Below, piece after piece: positions 42,732 to 54,657 of a stretch of 64,000 bases of DNA. How positions within the stretch are numbered: the stretch's first letter is position 1; each line of letters opens with the position of its first letter. The notes under the pieces are model-generated. The model worked only from the letters and a program-made list of their open reading frames with translations. It was not told the origin of the DNA and ran no database searches. A program made the translations under genes and the position numbers. The stretch comes from Phialophora verrucosa (taxonomy: Eukaryota > Ascomycota > Eurotiomycetes > Chaetothyriales > Herpotrichiellaceae): NCBI GenBank assembly GCA_002099365.1, contig MSED01000014.1, positions 1,054,001-1,118,000 on the forward strand, given 5' to 3'.

Positions 42732-44679
42732 ATGGAACGCGAATCGTACTCTCCCGATGAATCAGAGGATGTGAGGTCGAAACCGTCCATGACTTCCGGC
42801 CTGCTCCTCTCCCGCGTCACCAGTGCGCCTGAAGCCCGGCGCTCGCTGCCTGATGTTCCCTTCTCGCCATCCTTCGATAGCACGCCGCGCAAACGCGACC
42901 TGCCCATGGAAGGGCCTTACCGGCGGCCTGTATCTAGTCAGTCACCTCCTCCGGCCACACACTTCTGGCCCTCTGGAAGCACCAGTCCCCGCGGTGAACT
43001 CGGCGAACCTCCAGACAAGCGTCCCCGTCTAGACTATATACCAGAACAGCTGGAAACAGAGGCGGACGCGGCGAAGAGGAGGATGTTTCCCCACCACGTA
43101 TGTGACGGTGGTCCCTTGGTTCTCCTGATCTCCGTCGGGCCGTTGGCAGAATAGGTGTTGTTGCTGACAATCGCTTTTGCCGCCAGGCCAGCCCATATGT
43201 TTATCCGGGCGAGCATCGGCCACCACTGCGATCTCCAGAGGACATCTCCCACCACAGGTCCTGGCGCGAAACGTGTGGCAATTGTGCAGACACAGAGTCT
43301 TTGGTGCTAGAGCTCGTCCAGGGTTTTCTGGAGCTCCAAGCTGAAGTCACTCGAGCTCTGACCATATCTGCAGGCCCGAAAAGCCCTGTCGAGGTAAGCC
43401 CCGGTCCGCCCCATTGGAACGGGAGATGCTGACAGGACCGAAGTCTATCGGAGCAGAAGTGACTAAGCTAGGCCTCAAGCAGTCTCTTACATGGACGCTC
43501 AATGAGATTCGCAATACGAGTCGCCTCATACAATCAAATGCAGCCATGACCAAACCGGGGCTACCATCCCTGGCTGATGTTGTCCCGCCCCCGTTTGTAC
43601 ACGATATACGAAGACTTTCCATCCATGGACAATCTTCGGCAGCTCCCACGTCTATAAATGACCCCCGCAAAATACCGCTCCCGCCTGATGCTCCTCGAAT
43701 TGATGATTACCACCGAAGACAACCCGAGCAACCACATGTACAGATGCCTAGGCCATTTGAACAAGGCCTTCCTCCCATCCTCCAGGGCGAGGAGTTGAAA
43801 CGGAACCCAGCCTACGATCAAACCGTCTCGGGCTCTGTGCAGTCGCCCCATCCTTCCTCTTCAAGCTCCGTCTTTGGCTCTGTGCAGTCGCCGATGCAAT
43901 CTCAACCGTCCACCCGCACGCTTCCTTCACCACCTGGGATCCAGTATCCGCGCACGGGGAGCTCCGAGTATACACAGTACTCTCCTACTACAACCCAAGC
44001 CGCCCATGCCTCGCACCTGCAAGACCTGCAACATCAGATCTCGACCAAGACCTTGGCATTGCAAACGCTACAGCGGGAACACGACCAGCTCTTGGCCGCT
44101 TTCTCGAGGTCGCAAATTCGTTGTACGGCTCTAGACAAGAAGTCTCAAGTCTCGGATCACGAAATCAACAGCTTGACCGAGGACAGGATTCGGTTACAGC
44201 AACAGGTCGAGGCGATGGAAGCCCAGATTCAAGACCTCATGCGGTCACGTGACGAGGTCAATCAGCAGTCATCGGCCGATGGGGCACAGTGGAGGCAGAT
44301 CGTGGCCATGTCATCCCAATTGCAGCTAAAGGGCGCCGACGATGCGCGGCGGTTCAGGCTGGAGCGGGAGGCGTGGGAACGGGAGCGCGCATCGTTGCAA
44401 AAAAGGATTGAGGAACTCGAGTCCGGTAAGGAAAACCTTCCCGAGACCGGAACGGTGTCTGGTTCCACGACCCCTGTGGCAAACGATCCGATTCTGACTT
44501 CGGGCTCCGTTGAGGTTCTTAGAGAAGAGATCATCAGGCTCCGGCGCCGGTGTGTCGAATTGGAGCTAATGCTCCAGGAGCTTGCGGGAGAGGCTGAACA
44601 GATCGAGAATGCGATCACTGCTATGGAAAATGTTCGGAAGAGCCTTGCTAGCCAGAAACGACGCGCCGAGGATAGTTAG
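42732..44679 (+). CDS. Unknown protein with CGNC motif and long C-terminal coiled coil
   Basis: Three exons: 42732-43097, 43187-43393 and 43444-44679, 602 residues. Intron 1 has a GCTGAC branch point. Intron 2 (GTAAGC) has CTGAC 10-15 bases before the AAG acceptor at 43443, which alone keeps the frame. Exon 2 carries SWRETCGNCADTESLVLEL followed by a Leu-rich helix; a single CxxC is visible, so it is not a complete GATA finger. Residues 250-370 are Ser/Pro/Gln-rich. From about 385 a coiled coil runs through TLALQTLQREHDQLLAAF, LTEDRIRLQQQVEAMEAQIQ and VLREEIIRLRRRCVELELML to the end. An upstream in-frame extension exists, but 42732 is the best ATG. No family recognised; a nuclear or scaffold role is only a guess. 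Confidence 0.7.
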
Positions 44680-45994
44680 GTGAGGCGAATCCAAAATGCG
44701 ATGGTCTGCGGAAAACGGGCTGAGGAGGCTTTCTCGCGGCATGCCCCTGCTCCTCGAGCTGACCGCAGCATGTTCAGCCTCAACCTGCCATCATCATCTT
44801 TATGCCTATCACCGCAATCACAAAGAGATACCCCATCGATACCAACGCAATGGCCAGATAACGCTATCCGTCCGATTGTATTGTCCGCCTTCTGTCTAGT
44901 GCAGGGCAAAGCTCCAGCAGACCGAGATGCGTGCATCAGCACGCAGAAGTATGAAGCTGCGACCCTATCACCCATTAGGGTGCACCTTCCGTACGGAGAG
45001 GATGGCAGCCCTGCAGGTGGGACGTAATCAAGATGAATGGAATCATCGCCTGGGGCGACCACAGCCACTGAGCATTTGAGAAGCGCGCAGAGAAGGGAGG
45101 AGGGAGGAAATGGAGGAAGCTAGCTGAAGCTTCAGCATTACGTGGCCATGCAACCTGTGCAGTATTTGCTCCAGCATCTCTGTTGGACGTCCTGTGTCTA
45201 CCATATCCCTGGCACAACAGAAGCCGGGAGGCGAAATGTACCATCAGTGCCATCACTAAGGGAGCGCGATATTCGGCAACTCCGTGTGTCTAACCTATTC
45301 CCGGCCTCCGGGTTTGCTTGATTAAGAAGAAGCAGAATCCGTGATCCAGTATCAACAGCCTCGCTGACATGTTGCCCGAGAGTCATTGGCTGCTTCAGCA
45401 GACACCAGCTTCCCGTAGTCCCAAGCACCGAACAGGGGTCATAAACAGCCGGTGTTGTTGCACAAGACAAACACGATCAGCTGGAGGGGGGATATGCTGG
45501 AAGAAAGTCGAATGACCAAGAAGCAAGTAATGCGAGTGGTAGAATCATATTTTGCAGTATTTGCATCTGACAGGGATTCCTGGCGACTGCGGGGGTGGCA
45601 CCTCGTTCTTCCTCATCACTTCCTTCGTTCATCATCACTCAGCATGTCGTAACTGCTCACTGACTTCTAACTGTTGCCCTTTTGCCAGCCTCTGCACTCT
45701 AACTGGCAGCCCAACGACAAATCTTCCCAGCCCAATTTCGCAAGCCAGTTGCTCTTTGGTACGCCTGAATTGCCACCCCGCCAACCGAGCTTCGCCATAA
45801 TCAAATACGACCACAGGCACATGCTTCTCCTCACTTAGCCTTGTCGGACCGCACCATTCATCCGAGAGCGGACGACCTCACCTTTTCTTCACCACGGACC
45901 GAGGTCGTCGACTCTCGTGCAAGGCTGCGCTTCGTGCATGTGTCAATCCCAGTCCCTTCTGTACTGGTGCCGGTTGCCTCCCGGCTAACACAAG
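44680..45994. other. Intergenic region before the WD40 gene
   Basis: 1.3 kb with short overlapping frames only. The C/T-rich stretch at about 45600-45994 is the likely promoter and leader of the WD40 gene. No repeat or RNA gene recognised. Confidence 0.4.
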
Positions 45995-48900
45995 ATGGAA
46001 GAGAAGTTTGATGTGCGGCTACTGAAGCGATCCCTGGGAGAGACGAGGAGACATCGCTCAATCAGAACTTTGTACGGCGACAAGACATGGGTCGAAGACC
46101 TTGACATAGTCAATGAGCTTGGGGCTCACTCCGGCTGTGTCAATGCTCTTAGGTATGGGTCGCCCTTCCCTTTCTCCCTCGTTGCGCACGTAAGTTCTGC
46201 TAATGCCTGCTCTGGTAGTTGGTCGTCCAGTGGCAACCTCCTCGCGTCAGGCTCAGACGACACCCATCTCAACATCTGGGATTACAATCCGTCGGGAGCC
46301 GCCCGAACCTTCTCACTAAACACGAGCGTGAGCACCGGGCACCATGCAAACATCTTTTCGGTCAAGTTCATGCCCCACTCGAGCGACCACACCGTCGTCA
46401 CCTGCGCCGGAGATTCCGAGGTCCGTGTCTTCGACCTGGAGTATGGCGGCGCTGCCACTCAAGCGGGCACAAGCGATTCGTTCTCTGCAAGCACAAGAAG
46501 TCGGAGGTTCAACAACTACTTTCAAAATGCGAGATGGCTGAACGAAGGCAATACCAACTGTCGGGTGTACCGAAGCCATGCTGATCGGGCAAAGAGGATC
46601 GTGACTGAGTCCAGCCCTTATCTGTTCCTGACCTGCTCGGAGGATGGTGAAGTGCGCCAATGGGATCTGAGGCAACCTTCGTCAGCATATCCTGCTCCAC
46701 GCGGAGGCCGTGGCTCTCGGTTTCGTGGAGCGATGGCCGGCGAGGGTGGCGATACTCCCCCTCCACTCATCTCCTACAAAAAGTATGCCTTGGACTTGAA
46801 CAGCATCTCCTGTGCGCCCAGTCAGCCGCAGTACATTGCGCTTGGTGGGGCCCACCTGCATTGCTTCCTACATGACAGGCGCATGCTTGGCCGAGATATG
46901 GACTCTGAGAAGGGTCTCCCTGCGTCTCTCAAGCCCGTCGCTGGGAGTCCCGAGGATGAGGCCATGGCCGAAGCCACTAGGTGCGTCCGACGATTTGCTC
47001 CCAACAATAAACGCAAGTCAGGATCTTATGAGCACGGCCACATCACCGCTTGTAAGATTAGCGATGCTAACCCAAACGAGATGCTGGCTTCTTGGTCAGG
47101 AGACCATATCTACAGCTTTGATATTGTCAAGTCCCCTGATGCCAGGGAGGCAGACGCTAAGGCAGACGAAGAATTCCAATCCAGCCGGCTCCGCCACCGA
47201 TCAGACCGCAAGAGGAAGAGGGCCAAAGCAAACGCCTCTTCCAGTAGCCTTGGTGACTCAGCAAAACCTAGCCGACGTCTACGCAGGGTTGCGGATGAGC
47301 AATTGGAGGAAGGCCAGACCGCTCTGCTGGCGAGATATGCTGATGGAGGGTCTGAGCTGGTCTCTGTTCCCTCCAACGGATCTGAGACTGCTGCCGAGTC
47401 CCCTGCCACTGCTCACGATTTTCTGCTTTCAGAAGCGCAAAGATCTAGTCAGCGAGTGGCAAGATCACTAGTTCAGCTTCGTAAGACATTGTTCGACTTT
47501 TCCGCTGCATTGAGCGAAGAAGCTCTGGCGTCGATGGAGGAATCCTCGGAGCTGACCCCTCACGAATCGGCCTTCACAAATGCACTCGGCCAGTGTGCTT
47601 CTCTTCTTCCCCAGATGGACGAGATAATCCGCGCATGGGCCTACCCGGTAAATCCCACTGAAGAAGACGTGATTCTGCAAAATACCTTGAGGAGAAACCG
47701 GCAGGCCAGCTGGCGGTTTGTGCAAGCAGCTGGCTGCCTAGCGCAGACCCTTGGTGGCCGTTTGCAAAGCCTCAGTCCGACCCCCGACGTCCAGTTGACC
47801 CAATTCGACCAAATCAGGCCTGCCGCTCACGAAGGTAGGAATATTCCCCAGGAGTCCAGGTTTTGTTACGACTTTCTAAGAGCAATTCTGCTTTGGTTGC
47901 GTGGCGGCCAACATGCCGTGCTCCAAGGATTCAAGCGGCCTCCTAATGTAAGCTCTGAGAGCCCTCGATTCCCGTTAGAACAGGACGACACCGTGCATAA
48001 TTTTGTCCCCAAGTTGGAAGCGTATCTCTTGAACCTTGCAGATGAAGAAAGACCCATCGTCGATCTTGACAGGAATCGTTTCGAGCGGGATGAGATTCGT
48101 CAAGTCTTTCGAAGTCAAAAAGCGGCCGTCCTGGCCTTTACCAGGGCCCTTGCGAATGTCAAGCTAGAACCGAGACAAGGTCTGTCTGAGACGCGAACCG
48201 ATCCTGCAAACCCAAGTACGGCGGTTCGTGTGATGGACAAAGGGGCGGCGGCAAGATTTTGGGGAGTCAAGGTAGGCCGCTCCTTGCTCATGCGAGCTGC
48301 GGAAGGTGTCACCTTCGACTTTGTCAATCGTGCCTTTGGAGGGTTGAGACTGCAGATAGCAGACCCGGAGGCCGGAGATGAACAGGGGCTGGAAGAAATC
48401 AATACAGAGGAAGAAGAGCGTATCGTGGAAGCACTCGATATTGTCGCGACCATGGCCGCCTCCGATGCGGCATCTAATCCATCTATCGGAGACGCTACCG
48501 GTACAGAGTCGTCGGTTGGATCACCAGCAACCGCTCGCGGAACTACAGGAGCGTCAAGCCGGCCCGAGATTGAGACCAGCACGCCTCTGACCGCCCATGT
48601 CGAGGATGCTCCAGAAGGTGACAATGTTGATGAAGATGAACACGAAGACAACAACGATAACAGCGATTCTGAGGATGGGACCACCGAGTCTGAAGAGGAA
48701 GACGAAACTCCCGAAAGGATTCTCTTCCGCAGACGTCTGGGGTTCGCACGCTCTCAGAATCGCGCGTCGGTAAACCTCCACGTTCCTTACTCGTCACATA
48801 CCAGAGTCTACAAGGGACATTGCAATACGCGTACAGTCAAAGACGTCAACTACTATGGCTTAAATGACGAGTATGTTGTCAGTGGTTCGGATGACGGTCA

Positions 48901-49662
48901 TTTCTTCATCTGGGATCGGAAGACTTCGAAGATCCTCAACATTCTAGAAGGGGATGGTGAGGTTGTCAATGTGGTGCAGGGCCATCCGTACGAACCGATG
49001 ATTGCGTGCAGTGGGATCGACAGCACCGTCAAGATTTTTGGGTCCGGAGGCGAGAGTCGGGAACGAACGGCCGCTGAAAAAGGTATTGATGTTGCCAACC
49101 CAGGCGGTAGGGTCCACTCCTCCCTCGCTTTCGGAGGCCGAAGAAGTGCGAGGCAAACGAGGAGCGGAGACGCCGAGGACAGCGATGCCGAAGAAGAGAA
49201 CCAAGAAACCACTTCGAGACGACTCAAGAGTCGACGAGCCATGCACCGCAGTTACACCATCACCAGTCGGAATGATGCGGAGCGAAGACGCAGCGCGGGA
49301 GACAACTACGTTACGGTAGGTCCTCTGGAAGAGCTGTTGGTCAGATCTTGGATCGTGTCCAGATTGCACATGATTTGAGAAGCGGCCTGTCACATCCCCG
49401 AAACTACGCGTCGCTGGCATCTGACTTGTGGTGCCAACGCAGGGGGACATGCTCGGGCAGATGCTCTTGGCCATCCAAAGAGGCCAAGTACAGGTGGTCG
49501 GAGGGCATGGCTTCGGAGAGCCTGGTGGTACCGTTGTGATCGATGACAATTGCCTGGTAAGTCCTTGCGCGAGATGCTGGCGGATGTCGCCTCGAGCCAC
49601 GCATCGCATGGATAACATAAGAGCACGTTCCGGCTTACTAACAACTGTGGTAGGTCATGTGA
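45995..49662 (+). CDS. Large split WD40 protein, DCAF-like (candidate CRL4 receptor)
   Basis: Four exons: 45995-46152, 46219-49315, 49443-49556 and 49654-49662, about 1125 residues. Intron 1 (66 bases) is a multiple of three without a stop, so the frame reads through it; removing it restores CVNALSWSSSGNLLASGSDD. Introns 2 and 3 have CTGAC and CTAAC branch points. The final exon is GTC ATG TGA, giving VIDDNCLVM at the C-terminus. WD repeats lie at about 45-355 (DTHLNIWDY, SEVRVFDLEY, GEVRQWDLRQ) and again at about 915-985 (GHFFIWDRKT). They are separated by a basic KRKR patch, a helical domain and an acidic Asp/Glu stretch at about 860-895. This layout matches DCAF6/DCAF8-type substrate receptors of CUL4-DDB1 ligases; WDLR fits the WDxR motif. 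Ligase membership is inferred. Confidence 0.85.
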
Positions 49663-50540
49663 CGTCACTCGCTCTTCTACTCGGAACGCCGGACAGTCGA
49701 GAAGTCCCGCGGACTGGCTGAAAGCGGAATTTATCTATTGCTGAATGGAAGAGGGGGCGTCCGGGATGGAGCATCATCGAGATTCAGACCTAATTCCAAC
49801 CTGGCTCGAAGGTCCATGCGAGGGCGATGCGACGGACGCGGTTTTCAAGGATTCGGCCGCAACTGGCATTGGAAACGACGATGCTAGCGGTCCTTCGGTC
49901 CACCCTTTACGAGACCTCGTGGCAAAACGGGCCTAACCACCTCGATCTTTACAATTTGCGGCTGGCACCTTAGTTGGTTACGACGTGCTGCCACTTCCTC
50001 TTTTCTAGCTGGGGACTACGTGCGTAGGCGGATTTGGATTCCCGCAGCTGTAACAGCGTCTACATTACTTGCCCGTTTTGAGCAACCTATTGGTCCTCTG
50101 CTAGTGGTTGCGTCTTTGTATCATGAATGCAAGCTGAATGCAAGCCGGGGGGATTGTCGAAATCTTCGCGAAAAATCCCCAAGGCTCCAAATCCAAAGAC
50201 ACACTCGCTTCCCATCCCTCCCCTCTCCTCCCAGCTCTTCTTGCCACATCTCGCTCCACAGCAAGCAAGAAAGCAACCAAGGAACCGGGTGAGACGACTA
50301 CGGCACCAACACCAACACCGAACTGCACGTAGGATTACCGTGCTGGGTCTGTCGTCGTACAGTACGAACCGGCCGCCGACCCCGCACGCATGGCGTCGAG
50401 CCATATACTTATGACTTCCAAGGACTGGCTGGCTGGCAGGCAGGCACGCCTCGATGTCAGCTCTCGGAGAAAGATCGAGTGAGCCGGTGAGCAAAGATAG
50501 TCGTTGGCATACGAGGTGAGAAGTAGGACATATGCAAATG

Positions 50541-50610
50541 GACATGGGACATGGGACATGAGACATGAGACACGAGACATGAGACATGAGACATGAGACA
50601 TGAGACATGT
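50541..50610 (+). repeat. Ten-unit heptamer tandem repeat GACATGR
   Basis: Exactly ten 7-base units, GACATGG or GACATGA with one GACACGA and a final GACATGT, fill 70 bases. Confidence 0.95.
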
Positions 50611-50725
50611 AGACTGTGGTGGTTTGATGTTCTTCACATTTCCTTGTTACCCGAGGCTTGACACTTGTGTACTTCGTACATATTGATAGGGAGCACCGTC
50701 GATCTCGGATGGGTCAACATGGGAA

Positions 50726-50727
<2 letters not shown>

Positions 50728-50774
<47 letters not shown>
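50728..50774 (+). repeat. (CT)n followed by (GT)n microsatellite
   Basis: About eighteen CT units pass directly into about six GT units, a compound dinucleotide repeat. Confidence 0.95.
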
Positions 50775-51339
50775 CATGTGTCTAGTACTGTATTTATGAA
50801 GTACCACCCTCGATGTGCTATCGTATTTACCCTCTAGCGTGTCGTTCAGTCATCCTTTGGTTACGGAGTATCGATGTTCGGAAACTCGTCACGTCCAACG
50901 CGCCATCACTACATGTTGTATTGAGGGTGGCATGTTTTCTAATCGACCTGTGCAACGCCGTAGGGTCGAAAAAGGGCAAAGTCACTCATTCCCACCTCTA
51001 GCTAGAAGGCGGGCCACTTCATGCACTGCTCGATCGGCATACTCCGAAGCAACGAACTGTCCCGCAGGAAAAGCGGTCGATTGAGGAGCCAGGAGCCAGG
51101 TAGGAGACACGGGTGATCCGGGTCGTATTCATGTTGCTAAGGCGGAAAGTCGTAGTGAGGCAGACCCCGGGAATCCAAAGCATCTCTCTAGCAGCCTCTC
51201 GAAAGCCAGTCCTAGAACAGGGATGATGGGTTTAGCGTACGCAGAGAGGCGCCTGCCAAGGTTGTGACTTTCGTCCTTCGTTGTTTCCGAAGAACGAAGG
51301 TGCGAAGGCCTGCGGGCACAAATCGGAGCGCGAATCAAC

Positions 51340-52584
51340 TCACAGGGTCCGTACTGCCAGGCTGTCGCCAATGTCCAGCAGTCCGGCACGACCATACTCG
51401 TCATCCCCTTTGCTGTCCAGACCGGCGACGGACCGACTATCACAAGCCTGGGCGAACTCTATCATGGCTTCGTAAGATTCGTTTTCGGACCCGACAAAGG
51501 TTCCAAAGTGGATTCCAATCGTGTTCCGCGACTTCACGTCGAGATGGATTGCAATCGCATCTGCGGGAGAAGCATGGTGAGCCGCAGGGAAATCCTGATG
51601 TGACAGACGTAGTCCCAGGTAAGAAAAGAACCCCAGCGTACCGCCACGCCAGATTGGGATAAACGATAAATCAAAAGGACCAAATTTCTTTCCGATCTCT
51701 TGGAAGACGGGGCAGACAACGTCTGATCTGGATGTTCTCCGATAGCCAGTATCTCCAGCATGATAGATAGCGCCTTTTCTTGCTGCCTTGGATTCACTGG
51801 ATTCGTCTTGTGTGCGGATAAAGCGCTCCACGACCCAGCCACACCAGAGCGTTCGGCCTTGATCGATGGGGCTCCGTGCCGAATTGTGTTGGGCAGGCAC
51901 GCACGAGAATCTGAAGATTGTTTGGCTTGTTGAGGCTGGCCGTGGTTCGATGCCAAAGTCTTCGAGGCTGTATTCCCGGTTCTGCCACCAATCCATCTCG
52001 CACGCCTGTACATTTGAAACCCCCATAGAAGACAGCCACTGTTTGATACCCAGACCGACAAAGAATCTGGCTTGGGGAAACTTCTTCACGATCGCCCTAA
52101 TGGATGCCGCATCGAGGTGGTCGTAGTGATTATGGGAGATGAAGACGGCGTCACAACCGGGTAGATCCTCGACTTGGCAAGGAGCCTTCTTGAACCGCGC
52201 GACTCCGCTGTTCACGGTTGGCCCTGCCCTCATGGAGAAGACAGGATCAAAAAGCAGCCACGTGCTTCTTTGCTCGATGTCGTCGATGGGCGGTATCTCG
52301 ACGAGGGCACTTGCATGGCCCAACCAAGTACCAATGATCGAAGTAGTCTTGTCAATCTTTCTGGCTTCCAGGCTGGCCTTTCCCCAGTCTGGCTTGACAA
52401 CTTTCAGGTCTCGCGCCTTCTCATGTCGAAGATGTTCGTCCTTGTATAGCCCTAATGGAAAAGAGGACTGTGCCAGCTCTCCCCATGTGGGGGCTGAAGC
52501 TGAGGGCCATGGGTTCACAAAGGCTGTCGCAGAGCTGTTCGCGTGGTGTGCAGGGCGTGATGCTTTTCGTGTGGGGGTGTTCAT
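51340..52584 (-). CDS. NAPE-PLD-like metallo-beta-lactamase-fold hydrolase
   Basis: Single exon of 414 residues from the ATG at 52584 (MNTPTRKASRPAHHANSSAT); the frame is open further upstream only to a TTG. The family pattern is complete: GTWLGHASALVEI (about 85-97), the metal-binding HNHYDHLD at 151-158, YHAGDTGYRR, SFIPIWRGG and, near the end, IHFGTFVGS. The HxHxDH motif binds the zinc pair. Animal NAPE-PLD cleaves N-acyl phosphatidylethanolamine to N-acylethanolamine; the yeast relative Fmp30 is mitochondrial and linked to cardiolipin balance. The first 20 residues are basic and hydroxylated, compatible with a weak mitochondrial signal. Substrate and location are inferred from the family. 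Confidence 0.9.
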   Translation of the reverse strand: MNTPTRKASRPAHHANSSATAFVNPWPSASAPTWGELAQSSFPLGLYKDEHLRHEKARDLKVVKPDWGKASLEARKIDKTTSIIGTWLGHASALVEIPPIDDIEQRSTWLLFDPVFSMRAGPTVNSGVARFKKAPCQVEDLPGCDAVFISHNHYDHLDAASIRAIVKKFPQARFFVGLGIKQWLSSMGVSNVQACEMDWWQNREYSLEDFGIEPRPASTSQTIFRFSCVPAQHNSARSPIDQGRTLWCGWVVERFIRTQDESSESKAARKGAIYHAGDTGYRRTSRSDVVCPVFQEIGKKFGPFDLSFIPIWRGGTLGFFSYLGLRLSHQDFPAAHHASPADAIAIHLDVKSRNTIGIHFGTFVGSENESYEAMIEFAQACDSRSVAGLDSKGDDEYGRAGLLDIGDSLAVRTL

Positions 52585-53189
52585 GTTTGGTTCAACCTTA
52601 CGACCATAATGATGATAGTCAGAGGAATAATAATGCGGTGAATGGAAGCCCAGGGGCAGTCCATCCACCCTGAAGTTGGATGACGCCGTCGCCCTTCGGC
52701 CCAATGTTCTTCCGAGGCGAGGCGATGAGATGACGACACATGTTGATGAGATGGATTCCAATCGACGAGCTGCTCGTCCTTGTCTTCTTTCTCCTGTTCA
52801 CAGCAGACCGACGTAGACAATGTCCCGAACAGACACGCCGAGTTGAGGAATCCATCCTCATTCTGGACTTGTAGACACGCTGGCGGGCTGCAGCAACATG
52901 ACTTCAGCCACGTGAAGAGTGGCTGTCAGTGATAAGACTCCATCATGCGCCCTTTTTCCCTCAACAGCGATGAGCACGCCGCCCAGTAATGCGCTATCTG
53001 CATCCAAGGCGGTGGTGGGTTGAAGACGCCGACATGGAAGCTAAGCGTATGGGCGCGCACGTTATACCATGATATCGCAGAGGAAACAAGACAACTTTCG
53101 CTTCTCGACGCTGCGCCTTCTGCAAAACTATCATCACACTTGGATCAGGGTTGAGCTCTGTTCGTTCCTCTTCCTATTGCACCGTTCTC
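52585..53189. promoter_or_regulatory. Divergent promoter region
   Basis: About 600 bases between the NAPE-PLD-like start (minus) and the proposed start of the charged protein (plus). No distinct site identified. A 5' intron in the minus-strand leader cannot be excluded. Confidence 0.4.
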
Positions 53190-54401
53190 ATGCCGCCAAT
53201 ACGCAGATCTAATTCTCTTTCCGTCTATCTCCAATCTTCTCTTCTTGATTATTTCACTGTCGCTACGCCTCGATCTGGAGGAGACGCTGCAGCCATGGAT
53301 GACTCTGATCTGTCGGCTGATAGGCAATCCGAAGTCTCGTGGATCAAGGTGGAACTAACTGCGACGCGAGAACTCGAGATACCGATCGAAAATGGCGTCC
53401 TTCTACCCCCTGATGCCGTCCGAAACATGATTGTCAATGATCTTCCGCACCACACGCTTGCTTTGAAGAGCCTGCGAACTGCCTCTGTTCCCGAAAGTTA
53501 CCAATATGCAAGCGATTTCCAGGCCGGTCTAGACCTGGTTACAGATGAGTTGAAGGGTACCTCTACTTGACGAGAACATTGGTATCCCCACTGACACGAA
53601 CAAATTCAGCGAATGTGGCTTACCGTATGATAACTGACAAAGAACCGCCCGCCACTACTCATGAACCTGTTCCTGACATCGGCGCCGACGACCTTCCCGG
53701 TGCTGATAATCCGACATACCTGCAGGCGACCATCGAGAAACTCTGTCATAAACATGCAGCTCAGATTGCAGCAGGATCCAAGGTTCAGCAGAACTCACGT
53801 GCGCACCGCCGAGCTGCAAGAAACACTGCGAAAAAGCTACAAGAGCTCATGAGTTCTACTGACGACCTCGAACTCGACAATCATCCGCTCAAGCCAAATG
53901 CAACAGGCAATCGAGTCAGGAAGCCCCATGTCAGACGTGAGAGGAAGCAAGGCAAGCAATGGACACAAGCGAACCGGGAGGAGCAGGATGATCAGGATGA
54001 ACCGGCGAAACAGGAGCGAAAGAGAACAACTCGAGAGCCACAAGGCAACGCCGTGGCCGTGCACATCCAAAGACTGCAGACCTTCACGCAACGGATGCGA
54101 AAGGATGGAATCACGGCGCAGTGGCGGGCCTTCGGGCTCATTGAGGATATCAAGTCCAGGAATCGATTGGAGAGGGCTGCAGAGAGACGATGGAAGGGTG
54201 AGGAAAGTGGGCTGACCGAGGACAGGAAGCTGGACTTGATTGCCGATCGTGAGTATCTTTTTGGTGCTACCTTCTCTCTTTTCGTGGTCTGTTCAACTGA
54301 CGAGTCTGTAAATAGAACTGGAGACAATGTTCGAGACGAGGAGCAAGAAGACAGACAAGACGAGCCCGAACAACAAGGAAGGTGATGATATGAGGGAGTA
54401 A
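53190..54401 (+). CDS. Unknown charged protein, three exons
   Basis: Exons 53190-53556, 53610-54248 and 54316-54401, 363 residues. Both introns have CTGAC branch points and keep the frame, giving LKANVAYRMITD and LIADQLETMFETRSK. An alternative start is the ATG at 53295 in a stronger context (GCCATGG, MDDSDLSADR). Exon 1 ends in a compact, ordered-looking part (SWIKVELTATRELEIPIENG, then LLPPDAVRNMIVNDLPHHTL). The middle is extremely charged (HVRRERKQGKQW, DDQDEPAKQERKRT). The C-terminus has long basic/acidic helices (AQWRAFGLIEDIKSRNRLER). Probably nuclear or nucleolar by composition; no family recognised. Confidence 0.65.
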
Positions 54402-54657
54402 CTCCCGAGAATCTTTGAGAGGTATACCATTGATGTGAATTATCTCTTGGCCGGAGAAATTGGAGCTACAGGTGCTTGGACAGCTTGCGCAAGACGTTGA
54501 CGACATGGTATTCGCCCGGAATGCACAGAGGGGACTGTATGCCGGGGCATTTCGCTATGACTGAGGAGAGAACTCTCTAACTTAGCACACCTGGATAAGT
54601 AGCTGCCAGTCTATGGATGAGCAGAAACAGAAAACGACTCCAGACAGGCCAGTCGTC

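Larger units (their letters stand above)
49663..51339. other. Intergenic region with two simple-repeat tracts
   Basis: 1.7 kb between convergent genes. A 63-codon frame at 49745-49936 (MEEGASGMEHH) is probably 3' untranslated sequence of the WD40 gene. The stretch includes a heptamer array (50541-50610) and a dinucleotide tract (50728-50774). No supported gene. Confidence 0.5.

Noticed and set aside
42732..44679. GATA-type zinc finger call for the CGNC protein
   Set aside because: Only one CxxC is present; the second Cys pair and the basic tail of a GATA finger are absent.
49745..49936. 63-codon ATG frame after the WD40 gene
   Set aside because: Short, acidic, no motif, and lies where the 3' untranslated region should be.
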